A DNA stretch of 64,000 bases. It comes from Candidatus Cloacimonetes bacterium 4572_55. GTDB taxonomy: Bacteria; 4572-55. Below the pieces are notes generated by a model. The model was not told the origin of the DNA. It saw nothing but the letters and a program-made list of their open reading frames with translations, and did not search any database. Within the stretch, counting starts at the first letter, position 1, and each line of letters opens with the position of its first letter. This document shows positions 54,293 through 62,878 of this stretch, in pieces. Where the stretch lies: assembly GCA_002084765.1 (NCBI GenBank), contig NBMB01000029.1, positions 1-64,000 on the forward strand. Direction: 5' to 3'. The position numbers and the translations under genes are program-made.

Positions 54293-56314
54293 ATGAATAA
54301 CTTTGTTTTAAAAGCATCACTCGTATTTTTTGCAATATTTGTCATTTTTTGCAACGCTGTGCAAAGCCAGCAATCCGATGAATACGACATCAATGATCTT
54401 TTTGAAAAGGATATTGAAGAGCTGCTGAATATCAAGATCAGCGTTGCCTCAACACAGCCTGAGGAGCTGTTACACACTATGTCGAGCGTTTCCGTGATCA
54501 GCAGGAATCAGATTGAGAAATACAACTACGCATCCATTTCAGAGGCGGTTCAGACGGTTGCCGGATTTGCTGTTCTACGAACCTACTTTATGAATAATTT
54601 AGCAACTTCGAGAGGGATCTTGCAAGATATTTATGCAAATAAAGTATTGCTAATAATCAATAATGTGCCTACCTGGCACGCAATCACTGGCGAGGGATGT
54701 CTTAACAGAATCCATATCAACGACGTTGAGCGTATCGAGGTCTTGAAGGGACCCGCGTCTGTGCTGTATGGAACAAATGCGTATGCCGGCGCGCTGAATA
54801 TTATCTTGAAAGATCAGAATGAAAAAAGCACTTCTGTTTATGGAGGGGTTGGCAGTTATTCCGGCTATAAATTCGGTGGAAATGGCATATATAAACCTAA
54901 TAAGAACTTTTCTATTTTTGCCACAGGTCATTTTCAAGACCAAGACGGAAATACGTTCGATTTTACAGATGAGCTTGGGGAAACTGGGCAGATTCAAGAC
55001 TATGTGAGGAGTGCGAATATCACTCTTGTTGCAGATCTGAAAAATCGCCACAGCATCTTGATTAATCTCTACGATATTGATCGTGTGAATATGGGAATTA
55101 TACCCCGATTCACGAAAGGTGAAAACAACAGTTTCAAGTTAGAAGGGCATTTATTGAATTACAAATATTCAAGGTTAATTTATTTGGCGAATAGAGATAT
55201 AGATATAAAATATTCCTGCACATACGATTGGAATCGGCGTGATTTTTCAAGGAATTTGGACGATTCGATCAGGGCTGACGCGTTTGGATACAGGGTTGAC
55301 AATGAGCTGAAATTGAATATGCCACTAAAGAGTAAGGTCGAATTTGAATTTGGTCTTAACCATAATTATCGAGAAAGCGAGGCGTATCGAATTTATATCG
55401 CTGAGACGGATTCCACGACCTCGCACAATAATCTCAAAAGCAGGTCAGTCAATGAGTACTCGCTGTTCAGCCAAATTCGATATGAACGGAACCCGTTCAA
55501 TATATTGCTTGGCACGAGGATTACGGAAAACGAGTTGTTCGGAAATGACGTATCATCTCGTGGATCCTTGGTTTATTCCATAAATTATAAAAACAGCCTT
55601 AAATTTATTATTGGTCAATCCTTTCGATCTCCTTCCATATTTGAATTATATTTTACCACCTCAGCACAAACCATTTTTGGCAATCTGGACTTGCAGCCAG
55701 AAAAAAGCATCTCTTTTGAAGCGGTGTATATGGCTTCGACGAGAGCGTTCTCTTTTCAGGCAAATGCTTATCTGGCAAAGTTTAAAAATAAAATTTATCG
55801 GATTAAAAAAGATTTGACGCTTAATGACGGGACTTTTTTGGAGAATGTAAATATGTATGAAAACGGCAATTCTTTTTTTGGCTACGGAATTGAAACAGAG
55901 CTGAACTCCCAAATTTCAGACATTGGCAACGCCTTTCTCAATTTTAATTATCGAACAGGAAACCAGGGAGATCAGGCTGAAGGGAGTGATTATTACAATT
56001 TTAAATATACGCCGAGTTTTCTGATCACGACCGGAGTGGATAAAAATATCGGACAACTTACAGTTTCCAGCCTACTAAATTATCGCTCGAAAACACCGGG
56101 ACCCGAGGAAAATATTGACGTGACATACACGGTTGATTTTAATATGAGGTACGCGTATCGAATGAAATCTCATACGGTCTATGCCTATTTCTCGATAAAA
56201 AATGCTTTTGATACAGATGTGACCATTCCGGAATATGTGAGAAGAAAAGGCTCAAACGAAATTCCGCTCGGAAATGGAAGGCGGTTTGACTTCACAATAC
56301 AGGTTAAATTCTAA
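54293..56314 (+). CDS. TonB-dependent outer-membrane receptor
   Basis: 673 residues. The signal peptide ends near residue 25 (NAVQSQQ). A short region with DLFEKDIEELLNIKISVAS, typical just before the plug in this family, is followed by the plug (SVSVISRNQIEKYNYASISEAVQTVAGFAV ... IEVLKGPASVLYGTNAYAGALNIIL). The rest is a 22-strand-type barrel with the final strand FDFTIQVKF. It imports siderophores, cobalamin or other large solutes with TonB energy. No TonB/ExbBD or ABC genes are nearby, so the substrate is open. The ribosome site is weak; a C10 tract and a dyad lie upstream and might affect expression. Confidence 0.92.
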   Translation: MNNFVLKASLVFFAIFVIFCNAVQSQQSDEYDINDLFEKDIEELLNIKISVASTQPEELLHTMSSVSVISRNQIEKYNYASISEAVQTVAGFAVLRTYFMNNLATSRGILQDIYANKVLLIINNVPTWHAITGEGCLNRIHINDVERIEVLKGPASVLYGTNAYAGALNIILKDQNEKSTSVYGGVGSYSGYKFGGNGIYKPNKNFSIFATGHFQDQDGNTFDFTDELGETGQIQDYVRSANITLVADLKNRHSILINLYDIDRVNMGIIPRFTKGENNSFKLEGHLLNYKYSRLIYLANRDIDIKYSCTYDWNRRDFSRNLDDSIRADAFGYRVDNELKLNMPLKSKVEFEFGLNHNYRESEAYRIYIAETDSTTSHNNLKSRSVNEYSLFSQIRYERNPFNILLGTRITENELFGNDVSSRGSLVYSINYKNSLKFIIGQSFRSPSIFELYFTTSAQTIFGNLDLQPEKSISFEAVYMASTRAFSFQANAYLAKFKNKIYRIKKDLTLNDGTFLENVNMYENGNSFFGYGIETELNSQISDIGNAFLNFNYRTGNQGDQAEGSDYYNFKYTPSFLITTGVDKNIGQLTVSSLLNYRSKTPGPEENIDVTYTVDFNMRYAYRMKSHTVYAYFSIKNAFDTDVTIPEYVRRKGSNEIPLGNGRRFDFTIQVKF

Positions 56315-56743
56315 GGCACTATCTTGTCCCATCCATTAACTCTGTGTCTGAATTATTGAGGAACATCTTCCATTCCATTATATGAACGCCAAAAGAGTCT
56401 TGCGTAAAAAAATGAGTTGACTTCAATCCACCGAGTCTCTATATTCGTTACTGTATTTAATTTCATAAATGTTTTCCCAAAAGCCAGTTCTTTTTGGTCG
56501 CGCAATATTGGATGCGCCATGCCTTTTATCAGGCAGATTGTTTATTCGATTCAATATTAAAAAAAATCTGAGTGGAGGAAGATCGAGGTGCTCTTCACAT
56601 AGCCGTTTAAAATTAATTGACTGATCAAAATATAAACATTTTATAACTTTTAAGACGGTTTTCTTTCCGAATCGACAGAATAAGCCTTACAGGATTTATG
56701 GTTAGCGGGATATTTGTTTTAATTTTCAAATAAAGAGGTTTAA
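56315..56743. other. Intergenic region with a possible gene remnant
   Basis: A 429-base gap. On the minus strand 56686 to 56423 is an open frame of 87 codons without an ATG, with protein-like composition (LCEEHLDLPPLRFFLILNRI, ARPKRTGFWENIYEIKYSN), perhaps the remains of a small gene. Otherwise it is AT-rich, with an AGAGG site before 56744. Confidence 0.35.
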
Positions 56744-58321
56744 ATGATTGATAATATGCTACTTACGACAATAAAAGATGTCCTTTCCAGTCAAGAGATT
56801 AGTTGGATTATCAGGGATTCTTTTAAAAAAAGTGAATTAAAGGAAATTTACAAGTCCTTATTTAGTGCAGATAACCAAGATTTTTTAAAAAATTATTCGC
56901 ATGAGGATATGGTTCGAGAACTGACTAATGAGATCATCAACAAGACGGATCGGGGTCTATCGGTTCTTTCCGAGCTGGAAAAAAACAATTTGTCGGTTAT
57001 GCAAGAGATACAAAGTCTTGATGTAAGCAGTATTCGAGCGCGTTTAAGCCGACTTATTTCCTCGGCAAGAGAGGAAAAAATCGGGATTTATTTGTGGGCA
57101 CTCCTGACAGACAACCGAAGGGATATATTTGGCTTGCATCGTATGCTAATCAACCAATACAAAGCTGCAAATCGGTCAGGGGGCGATTCGTCGGGACCTC
57201 ATGATTTTAGAGATTCATCGGGTGGACCCAGTCAAGGGCGGAATCGTTACGATACGCCATGGAACGCGCGCCACCATTATCAAAGTAGTGGCGGCGGAAG
57301 GAATTTATTGTCCCGAGAGCCGCGCTCTCATTCGAAATATCGACGTCCGGAAGAGAGAAATCGAGACCAGGATTATGTCCGGATCTGTGTGGAAAATGAA
57401 GATCTGAAGACGAAACTGGGACAGGTGCAAAAGGAACTTATCGAGAAAAAGTCACAGGAAGCCAAAACTCCGTCTCCTTATATGGAGTCTTTGGCTCAGC
57501 AATTTTTGAGCTTTCAAGATCACCTGAATGGATTGGAAGATAAAATTTTGTTGCAAAATAAATCGGTTTTAGCGAAGTTGGATACGATTGTCGAAGAGCT
57601 TAAAGTCAATCGGCATGAGATCAAAATTCAGAGGAGCGATATTCCGCGTCAAGTGCGAGGAAAAGATTCCCGCGTCGGCGTTTTTGTCGATGCGCAGAAT
57701 ATGTTTTACGCTGCGAAAAATCAATATAACGCTCGTCTGGACTATGCCAAATTGTTGGAAGCCGGCGTGAATTTTCGTCGGTTGATCAAAGCGGTAGTTT
57801 ATCTTGTGCAGACGCCGGAAGTGGATCAGAGTTCGTTTGTTGCGATGTTGCAGCATAAGAACTACGAGGTCAGAACAAAGGACTTGCGGCTTCGTCTGGA
57901 CGGATCGGCAAAAGGCGATTGGGATATGGGTATGGCGATCGATGTAATCAGCCTATGCGACCAGTTGGATGTGGTGGTGATAGTCAGCGGAGACGGCGAT
58001 TTTGTCTCCTTAGTCAATCTGATCAAATCTCGTGGTCCCAGAGTCGAGGTGTACGGCTTCCCGCATAACACTTCCGTGGACTTGAAAGAGGCGGCAGACG
58101 AATTTTATCCAATCGCAGAAGCTATGCTGCTGGATTATCCGACCAATTATAGCTACGAAAATCGCTCCTTTTCTCGCAATTCTTCATATACTCCCACCCG
58201 TAAGATTGAACCGAGCGAACTTGATTTCAGCGATTCGGAAGAAGAGGAAGAAGGCGGGGGTCGACGGATCGACATCAGCATGTTTGAAAAATCCTCTGCA
58301 TTTCAGTCACGTTCGAGGTAA
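56744..58321 (+). CDS. NYN/LabA-like PIN-fold nuclease-type protein
   Basis: 525 residues. The N-terminal ~150 residues are helical and unrecognised. A Gly/Arg/Ser-rich low-complexity linker (~150-205) and a coiled coil (~215-300) come next. The NYN domain (~310-465) has the expected acidic residues: VGVFVDAQNM (Asp316), GDWDMGMAIDVI, and VVIVSGDGDFVSLVNLI (~418). NYN proteins are predicted RNases, usually manganese dependent. The C-terminus is acidic. RG-rich linkers often bind RNA. The damaged NtrC-type gene follows after 12 bases, so they are co-transcribed. Confidence 0.87.
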   Translation: MIDNMLLTTIKDVLSSQEISWIIRDSFKKSELKEIYKSLFSADNQDFLKNYSHEDMVRELTNEIINKTDRGLSVLSELEKNNLSVMQEIQSLDVSSIRARLSRLISSAREEKIGIYLWALLTDNRRDIFGLHRMLINQYKAANRSGGDSSGPHDFRDSSGGPSQGRNRYDTPWNARHHYQSSGGGRNLLSREPRSHSKYRRPEERNRDQDYVRICVENEDLKTKLGQVQKELIEKKSQEAKTPSPYMESLAQQFLSFQDHLNGLEDKILLQNKSVLAKLDTIVEELKVNRHEIKIQRSDIPRQVRGKDSRVGVFVDAQNMFYAAKNQYNARLDYAKLLEAGVNFRRLIKAVVYLVQTPEVDQSSFVAMLQHKNYEVRTKDLRLRLDGSAKGDWDMGMAIDVISLCDQLDVVVIVSGDGDFVSLVNLIKSRGPRVEVYGFPHNTSVDLKEAADEFYPIAEAMLLDYPTNYSYENRSFSRNSSYTPTRKIEPSELDFSDSEEEEEGGGRRIDISMFEKSSAFQSRSR

Positions 58322-58333
58322 GGAGCAAAAGAA

Positions 58334-58942
58334 ATGGCGCGAGGTCGCATATTGATCATTGACGACGAGACGAATATTCGCAAAACGCTCCGGATGATCT
58401 TGAAAAGCGAGGGCTATAGAGTGGACGAGGCGGCAGACGGCGAAAGTGCTATCGAGAAGGTCGGATCCGCGAATTATGACGCGGCTTTGCTGGATATCTG
58501 GATGCCCGGGATTGATGGGATGGAGACGCTTCGCCGATTGAAAAAGATCGATCGAGATTTGGGCGTCATTATGATATCCGGACACGGGACTATTGAAACA
58601 GCAGTCGAGGCGATCAAAATCGGCGCGTATGATTTTCTGGAAAAGCCGCTTTCCAAAGAAAAAACTCTGGTCTCTCTGACAAACGCGCTTAAGTTGAAAC
58701 GGCTCATCGACGAGAACAAGTCGTTGCGCCATCTGCTCGATAGTCGATACGAAATGATCGGGAATTCGACAGCGATTAAAAAGCTGTTTGAACAAATTCA
58801 AATGGCGTCGCCAACTAAGAGCCGGGTTCTGATTCTGGGAGAAAACGGCACGGGTAAAGAACTGGTCGCCCGAGCTATCCATAAAAATAGCAAGCGATTT
58901 GATCATTTTCCAAGCGGATGGCGGGACGATTTTCTTGGATGA
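58334..58942 (+). pseudogene. NtrC-type sigma-54 regulator, N-terminal part (disrupted)
   Basis: 202 codons: a receiver with Asp54 (ALLDIWMPG) and Lys in FLEKP, then the AAA+ start with Walker A GENGTGKE. After [12 protein letters not shown] the expected ~38 residues (PF-VNCAAIP ... GAFTGA ...) are absent and the frame runs to a TGA. The rest of the gene continues in another frame from about 58905. Without the GAFTGA loop the protein could not open sigma-54 complexes, so this is a pseudogene unless the assembly is wrong. AAGGAG precedes the ATG, 12 bases after the NYN gene. Confidence 0.85.
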
Positions 58943-59579
58943 GATCGGCGATATGAGCCTGAAGACGCAAGCAAAAGCACTTCGAGCATTACAGGAAGAG
59001 GAGTTCGAGCGCGTCGGGGGAACAGAAACTCTGTCCGTTGACGTCCGGGTCATTGCCGCCACAAACAAAGATTTGGAAAAAGCGATCGAAAAGGGTACGT
59101 TTCGGGAAGATCTCTATTTTCGGCTTAATGTGATTCCTATCCTTGTCCCGCCTCTGCGGGAACGAAAAGAGGACATCAAATCCCTGACGCTTCACTTTTT
59201 GAATATGTTTTGCAAAGAACACGACATTCTCAAGAAGGCGATCACCAATGAAGCACTGAGGGTCGTTAAGAATTATTCCTGGCCTGGCAATGTTCGGGAG
59301 TTGAGAAATCAGGTCGAGCGCATGGTGATTATGAGCAGGTCTCAAGTGATTGATGTCGATGATCTTCCCGAATCTTTGTTCGCCAGAAGAAACATCTTCT
59401 CCACAGCGTTTGCCGGAAATAAGACATTAAAAGATGTGAAGGAATTTGTGGAAAAAGAATATATTACGACAAAATTAAAGGCGGCAAACGGAAATGTGAC
59501 CCGCGCCGCCGATATGTTGGGCGTGGAACGAACCAATCTTTATAAAAAGATGAAAGCCTATCAGATCGATCCGAGATAA
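58899..59579 (+). pseudogene. NtrC-type sigma-54 regulator, C-terminal part (disrupted)
   Basis: The remainder of the AAA+ domain from [16 protein letters not shown] (Walker B) through [14 protein letters not shown] and [18 protein letters not shown], then a complete Fis-type helix-turn-helix ([20 protein letters not shown]). The apparent start is a TTG inside the junction without a ribosome site. Compared with the intact paralogue at 47690, about 38-40 residues spanning NCAAIP and GAFTGA are missing between the two parts. Confidence 0.85.
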
Positions 59580-59599
59580 TAGGCTTTGAAAAACGCGGT

Positions 59600-59623
59600 C
59601 GGCTCTTTGCTTAATGAGAGCCG
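59600..59623 (-). terminator. Possible terminator of the DUF2207-like gene
   Basis: A 7-bp stem CGGCTCT/AGAGCCG (59600-59606 with 59617-59623) with a 10-base loop overlaps the stop codon of the minus-strand gene. On that strand a T5 run follows six bases later. It is weak by the usual criteria. Confidence 0.35.
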
Positions 59624-61299
59624 CCGCTGACACATGCGGAATGGCAGGCAGAATGGCAGGCAGAATGACACGCTGAGTGACACGCAGAATGGCATGCAGA
59701 ATGGCATGCGTCGTGGCAGACGTTCATATCCAAAACCAGGTCAGAACTGATCGATCCTTGAATGATATGATCAACATCAGCCGGAATCAAGGTCTCATGC
59801 CGATAGGGATCGCGGTCATAGTGGTATCGATGCGAATAATAGGAATGGCTGTTATGATACCAGTAATACCAGTCCGTATCCTTGTTTCGAGGCTCCCCGA
59901 CTTCACCCATTTCCGACTCGTCAGACTCGGTCGACTGATAGTTAAACTTATCGTCGATCTCCTTCTCGATATTTTTTTTATTTTCTTCAATCCAGCCGCG
60001 CATACGGTCGCGATAATAGATTTTCGTCGCTTCAATATCTGCGTCCCAAGCCTTTTTTTGAATACTTTTCACCGAGAGATTCATCAGGTCTTCCAGCTCT
60101 TCCTGGGAAAGCTCCCCGTCGTCTGCAACCGCATGATACAGAAGTTGTTCAAATTCGTCCAGCTGGCTCATATCCGGTTGGCTGATCATTTGTACCCTCA
60201 ACGGCGTCTGGGACTCAATTTTGATGAAACCCTCCCGCTCTATGGAATCCAACATTCCGCTAATGATCCGCTTTAATGGAATTCCCAAATAAAAGGCGAC
60301 CTCCAATCGCGTCAGATTTTTGCATATCTTTCCAGGCTTTTGAAAATCCGATAGGGTCAGTTTTGGCGGGGTCCAGTCGAGATTTTCCCAGCGCACATGG
60401 TCTAAACCTTTGAATGCGGATATCATAGATTTTTGCTTTCCCACAACAATAAAATAAAACGCGCCGCCCAGGATGATCAGCAGGAACAGGAAGAACGTCC
60501 TTGATTTTTTTTTCTTATGTTCCAGCAGATAGCCGATCTCTGTCCCTCTCTCTAATTGATCTGCACGAGAGGAAGCGTCGCTACTGAGATCAAACCATTC
60601 CGCCGGCATATAGAACTGGGTTTTCATTTGGTAACGATTGCCCGGATTGTTGCGATGGAAAATGATCTGCAAACGGGCGCTCTCACTCCGTTGGTAATCT
60701 ATCAGGTATTTTTCGTTGACCCATTTTTCGGTCAGGATAAAGCCATTTTGCTCCACATATTCACGCGGGATTTGTCCGACCGGCAACGTATGCGGCGTCA
60801 AGATTTTTAGCGTGTAATGATCTTGATCGTGAGCCTCGTCCCATTGCACCGGCGACCAGTTAAAAACAGCCAAATTTTTGCCCTCTTCACTCTCGGTCGG
60901 CTCCACATATCCCGCCCATGCAAAATCGGTTTCAAAGTAAAAAATATAGGTGAGATGCCCCCTGCCGACGCCTTTTCCATGAGCGAGAATAATGTCCCAT
61001 GTCCCGCCGCCAACTTCGGATATATCCAGCGCATAGCGGGTTTCATCATCGTCTATCGCATAAGAGTCGCTGGAGATACGACGGATTTTCAGACGGTCGT
61101 TTCCTTGAAAATAGAAGCCGTGGAGCTCTCCGGAGATCACTTCCCATTGGACAATATACGCCACCACAGCGGTTCCGTCAGCGCGAAGGTCTACCTCGGT
61201 CTCGACAAAAGTTATCTTGCCTTTCCCCGCTTGCGCGACGCTCGGAAGGATCAATAATAGAACGAAAAGCAAAAATATTTTTTTGATCATTTTGATCAT
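59611..61299 (-). CDS. DUF2207-like exported membrane protein with C-terminal Cys-His repeats
   Basis: 562 residues from the ATG at 61299, chosen because AAGGTG precedes it, a signal peptide follows (ending SVAQA), and the ATG overlaps the upstream kinase stop as ATGA. An N-terminal extracytoplasmic beta domain (~25-240; ITFVETEVDLRADGTAVVAYIVQWEV) is followed by one membrane helix (~275-293), and then a cytoplasmic helical region with winged-helix-like segments (LTRLEVAFYLGIPLKRIISGML). The C-terminus is seven CHDA/CHSA units plus a final Cys (res ~528-556). I recall Cys-rich tails in DUF2207 proteins, so the tail is probably functional, maybe metal binding or acylated. Function is unknown. 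Confidence 0.8.
   Translation of the reverse strand: MIKMIKKIFLLFVLLLILPSVAQAGKGKITFVETEVDLRADGTAVVAYIVQWEVISGELHGFYFQGNDRLKIRRISSDSYAIDDDETRYALDISEVGGGTWDIILAHGKGVGRGHLTYIFYFETDFAWAGYVEPTESEEGKNLAVFNWSPVQWDEAHDQDHYTLKILTPHTLPVGQIPREYVEQNGFILTEKWVNEKYLIDYQRSESARLQIIFHRNNPGNRYQMKTQFYMPAEWFDLSSDASSRADQLERGTEIGYLLEHKKKKSRTFFLFLLIILGGAFYFIVVGKQKSMISAFKGLDHVRWENLDWTPPKLTLSDFQKPGKICKNLTRLEVAFYLGIPLKRIISGMLDSIEREGFIKIESQTPLRVQMISQPDMSQLDEFEQLLYHAVADDGELSQEELEDLMNLSVKSIQKKAWDADIEATKIYYRDRMRGWIEENKKNIEKEIDDKFNYQSTESDESEMGEVGEPRNKDTDWYYWYHNSHSYYSHRYHYDRDPYRHETLIPADVDHIIQGSISSDLVLDMNVCHDACHSACHSACHSACHSACHSACHSACVSGGSH
59632..59718 (-). repeat. 12-bp tandem repeats encoding (Cys-His-Ser-Ala)n
   Basis: Seven 12-base units (59635-59718) encode CHDA once and CHSA six times, followed by one more Cys codon (59632-59634). 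Third-codon positions vary between units (TGC/TGT, CAT/CAC, GCA/GCC/GCG), so the peptide is maintained by selection and not merely by recent DNA duplication. Confidence 0.9.
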
Positions 61300-62129
61300 A
61301 ACGTCACCTTTTCCTTTTCTTGATGAATTGGCAGCCGAAAGGTGAAAGCACTTCCTTTTTTCATCCCGCTGTCCACCCAAATTTTTCCGTGATGGGCTTC
61401 GATTACCAATTTGCAGAAAGCCAGTCCAATGCCACTGGAAAATCGACTTTTGATCCCGTCGTTTCCCACCTGAGCGAATTTATCAAACACTTTTTTGCGA
61501 TATTTCTGTGGGATTCCGAGTCCATAATCTTGGATTTGTACACAATGAAACGCGTCGTCGGTATAGAGACGCACATCGATATCGCCGCCTGTTGGCGTGA
61601 ATTTATAGGCGTTATGCAGAAGATTGGCGCAGACGCGCGTCACCATCTTGCAGTCAAACGGGATATTCGGAAGATCTCCAAAGTCCACATTGACAGAGAT
61701 ATTTTTGGCAATCTGTTCTCCCTCCAATTGATGGATCGCGTGTGTGATAGGTACGACCAACGATTCCCGCATGATATGGAGTTCCACGCCTTCTTCCTCG
61801 ATTTTGTATATGTCTAATATGTCGCAGATCATATTCAGTAGGAAGTTGGAGTTGTTATACGCGCGTTTTAAGAAATCCTCCTGTTTTTCCAGAAGCTCGC
61901 CGATCGCGCCGGAGAGAATCGTCTCGATATAAGCCATAGTCGCGGCAAGAGGATTTTTCAGATCATGCACAATCATGTGCGTCAAATCCTCTTTCATCCG
62001 CTGGAGCTTCTCTTCTTCTGTCATGTCCCGAAAGATCAGGACATTGCCGCTAGGTTGATTCGACTGGCACAAAAAAGGAGAGGAGACGACCTGATAAAAT
62101 CGTCCGTTGTGACTGGTGACGACTTTCAA
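61296..62129 (-). CDS. GAF-PAS histidine kinase, C-terminal part (frame-shifted)
   Basis: 277 codons beginning with TTG inside a PAS domain (VTSHNGRFYQVVSSPF ... VLIFRDMTEEEKL), so it lacks a real start. The HisKA box is LTHMIVHDLKNPLAATMAYI, and the ATPase has LLHNAYKFTP, DYGLGIPQ and SSGIGLAFCKLVIEAHHGKI. It is a soluble sensor kinase catalytic half. The upstream half (GAF and the first half of PAS) lies in another frame ending at 62126. Its TGA stop overlaps the ATG of the DUF2207-like gene. No cognate regulator is adjacent. Confidence 0.85.
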   Translation of the reverse strand: MKVVTSHNGRFYQVVSSPFLCQSNQPSGNVLIFRDMTEEEKLQRMKEDLTHMIVHDLKNPLAATMAYIETILSGAIGELLEKQEDFLKRAYNNSNFLLNMICDILDIYKIEEEGVELHIMRESLVVPITHAIHQLEGEQIAKNISVNVDFGDLPNIPFDCKMVTRVCANLLHNAYKFTPTGGDIDVRLYTDDAFHCVQIQDYGLGIPQKYRKKVFDKFAQVGNDGIKSRFSSGIGLAFCKLVIEAHHGKIWVDSGMKKGSAFTFRLPIHQEKEKVTL

Positions 62130-62818
62130 TTTTTCACCCCAAAGGCATTGGAAAACGCGGGATTCACATGGATAATCACGTCCTGCATATCCGTCACCAC
62201 AATACCGTCCAGCGAAGAATGGATTATCGCCTCGACCCGTCTCTTTTCTTTCTGGACAGATTCAAAGAGTTCTGCATTCTTCAGCGCGATAGCGGCTTGG
62301 TTTGCCAATATCTGAGCCAATTGTATTTCGCCCTGTGTGAAAACGCGAATCTCCCCCACCTGATCCACTGCAAAAAGTCCTATTGCCTTGTCCCCCAGAA
62401 TCAAAGGTGCCATCAATATCGATTTGACCCCAAGCTCTTGCAAGGATTCCCTGACCGATTTCTCCAGATCCGCAGACAAATCATCCACATGGAATTGAAT
62501 CGGCTTGAGAGTCTCCATTACTTTTCTGTTAAGAGTGTGTTTGCTCAGATCATACCTTCCCCGATTCTTAGATTCATATAGATCACGTACGTCGTATTCG
62601 CTCATCAAAATAACAAAGTCGTCATCCGGAGCGGGACGCAGAAAAAGCACGGCTCGACTCGCCATCAACACATTGACTGCCTGCCTGGTGATCTGCTGAA
62701 AAATTTCATCCAGATTCAGCGTGGAATTGACCGCTTTCGATATCTCCAAAAGCGTTTCCAAGGGATAATTTGGCTCCTGTTGCCTTTCGGAGCTTTGATC
62801 GGCTTTTAGGTCTTCCAT
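62126..62818 (-). CDS. GAF-PAS histidine kinase, N-terminal part (frame-shifted)
   Basis: 230 residues from an ATG with AAAGGAT upstream. A GAF domain (~20-190; TLLEISKAVNSTLNLDEIFQQIT ... LAQILANQAAIALKNAELF) is followed by the first half of a PAS domain (SSLDGIVVTDMQDVIIHVNPAFSNAFGVKN), cut off by a stop. The PAS second half continues in a different frame at 62129, with roughly 25-35 residues apparently missing between. Alone it could only be a ligand-binding fragment. Confidence 0.85.
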   Translation of the reverse strand: MEDLKADQSSERQQEPNYPLETLLEISKAVNSTLNLDEIFQQITRQAVNVLMASRAVLFLRPAPDDDFVILMSEYDVRDLYESKNRGRYDLSKHTLNRKVMETLKPIQFHVDDLSADLEKSVRESLQELGVKSILMAPLILGDKAIGLFAVDQVGEIRVFTQGEIQLAQILANQAAIALKNAELFESVQKEKRRVEAIIHSSLDGIVVTDMQDVIIHVNPAFSNAFGVKN

Positions 62819-62834
62819 GACGCGCCTATCCTTT

Positions 62835-62878
62835 ATTTTTATGGGATTTTTATGGGATTTTTATGGGATTTTTATGGC
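62835..62878 (-). repeat. 11-bp tandem repeats between mobA and the kinase gene
   Basis: ATTTTTATGGG (plus-strand reading) occurs three times in succession and a fourth time ending GGC. The array covers the last codons and stop of mobA and ends just before the AAAGGAT ribosome site of the kinase gene. Because 11 is not a multiple of three, a change of copy number would alter the mobA C-terminus. Confidence 0.9.

Noticed and set aside
59632-59718. CRISPR-like or satellite array
   Set aside because: The units are 12 bp without spacers, in frame, and encode a conserved peptide tail.
62127-62129. ATGA-type overlap linking two separate genes at the split kinase
   Set aside because: The downstream frame starts with TTG, not ATG, has no ribosome site, and both sides are halves of one PAS domain.
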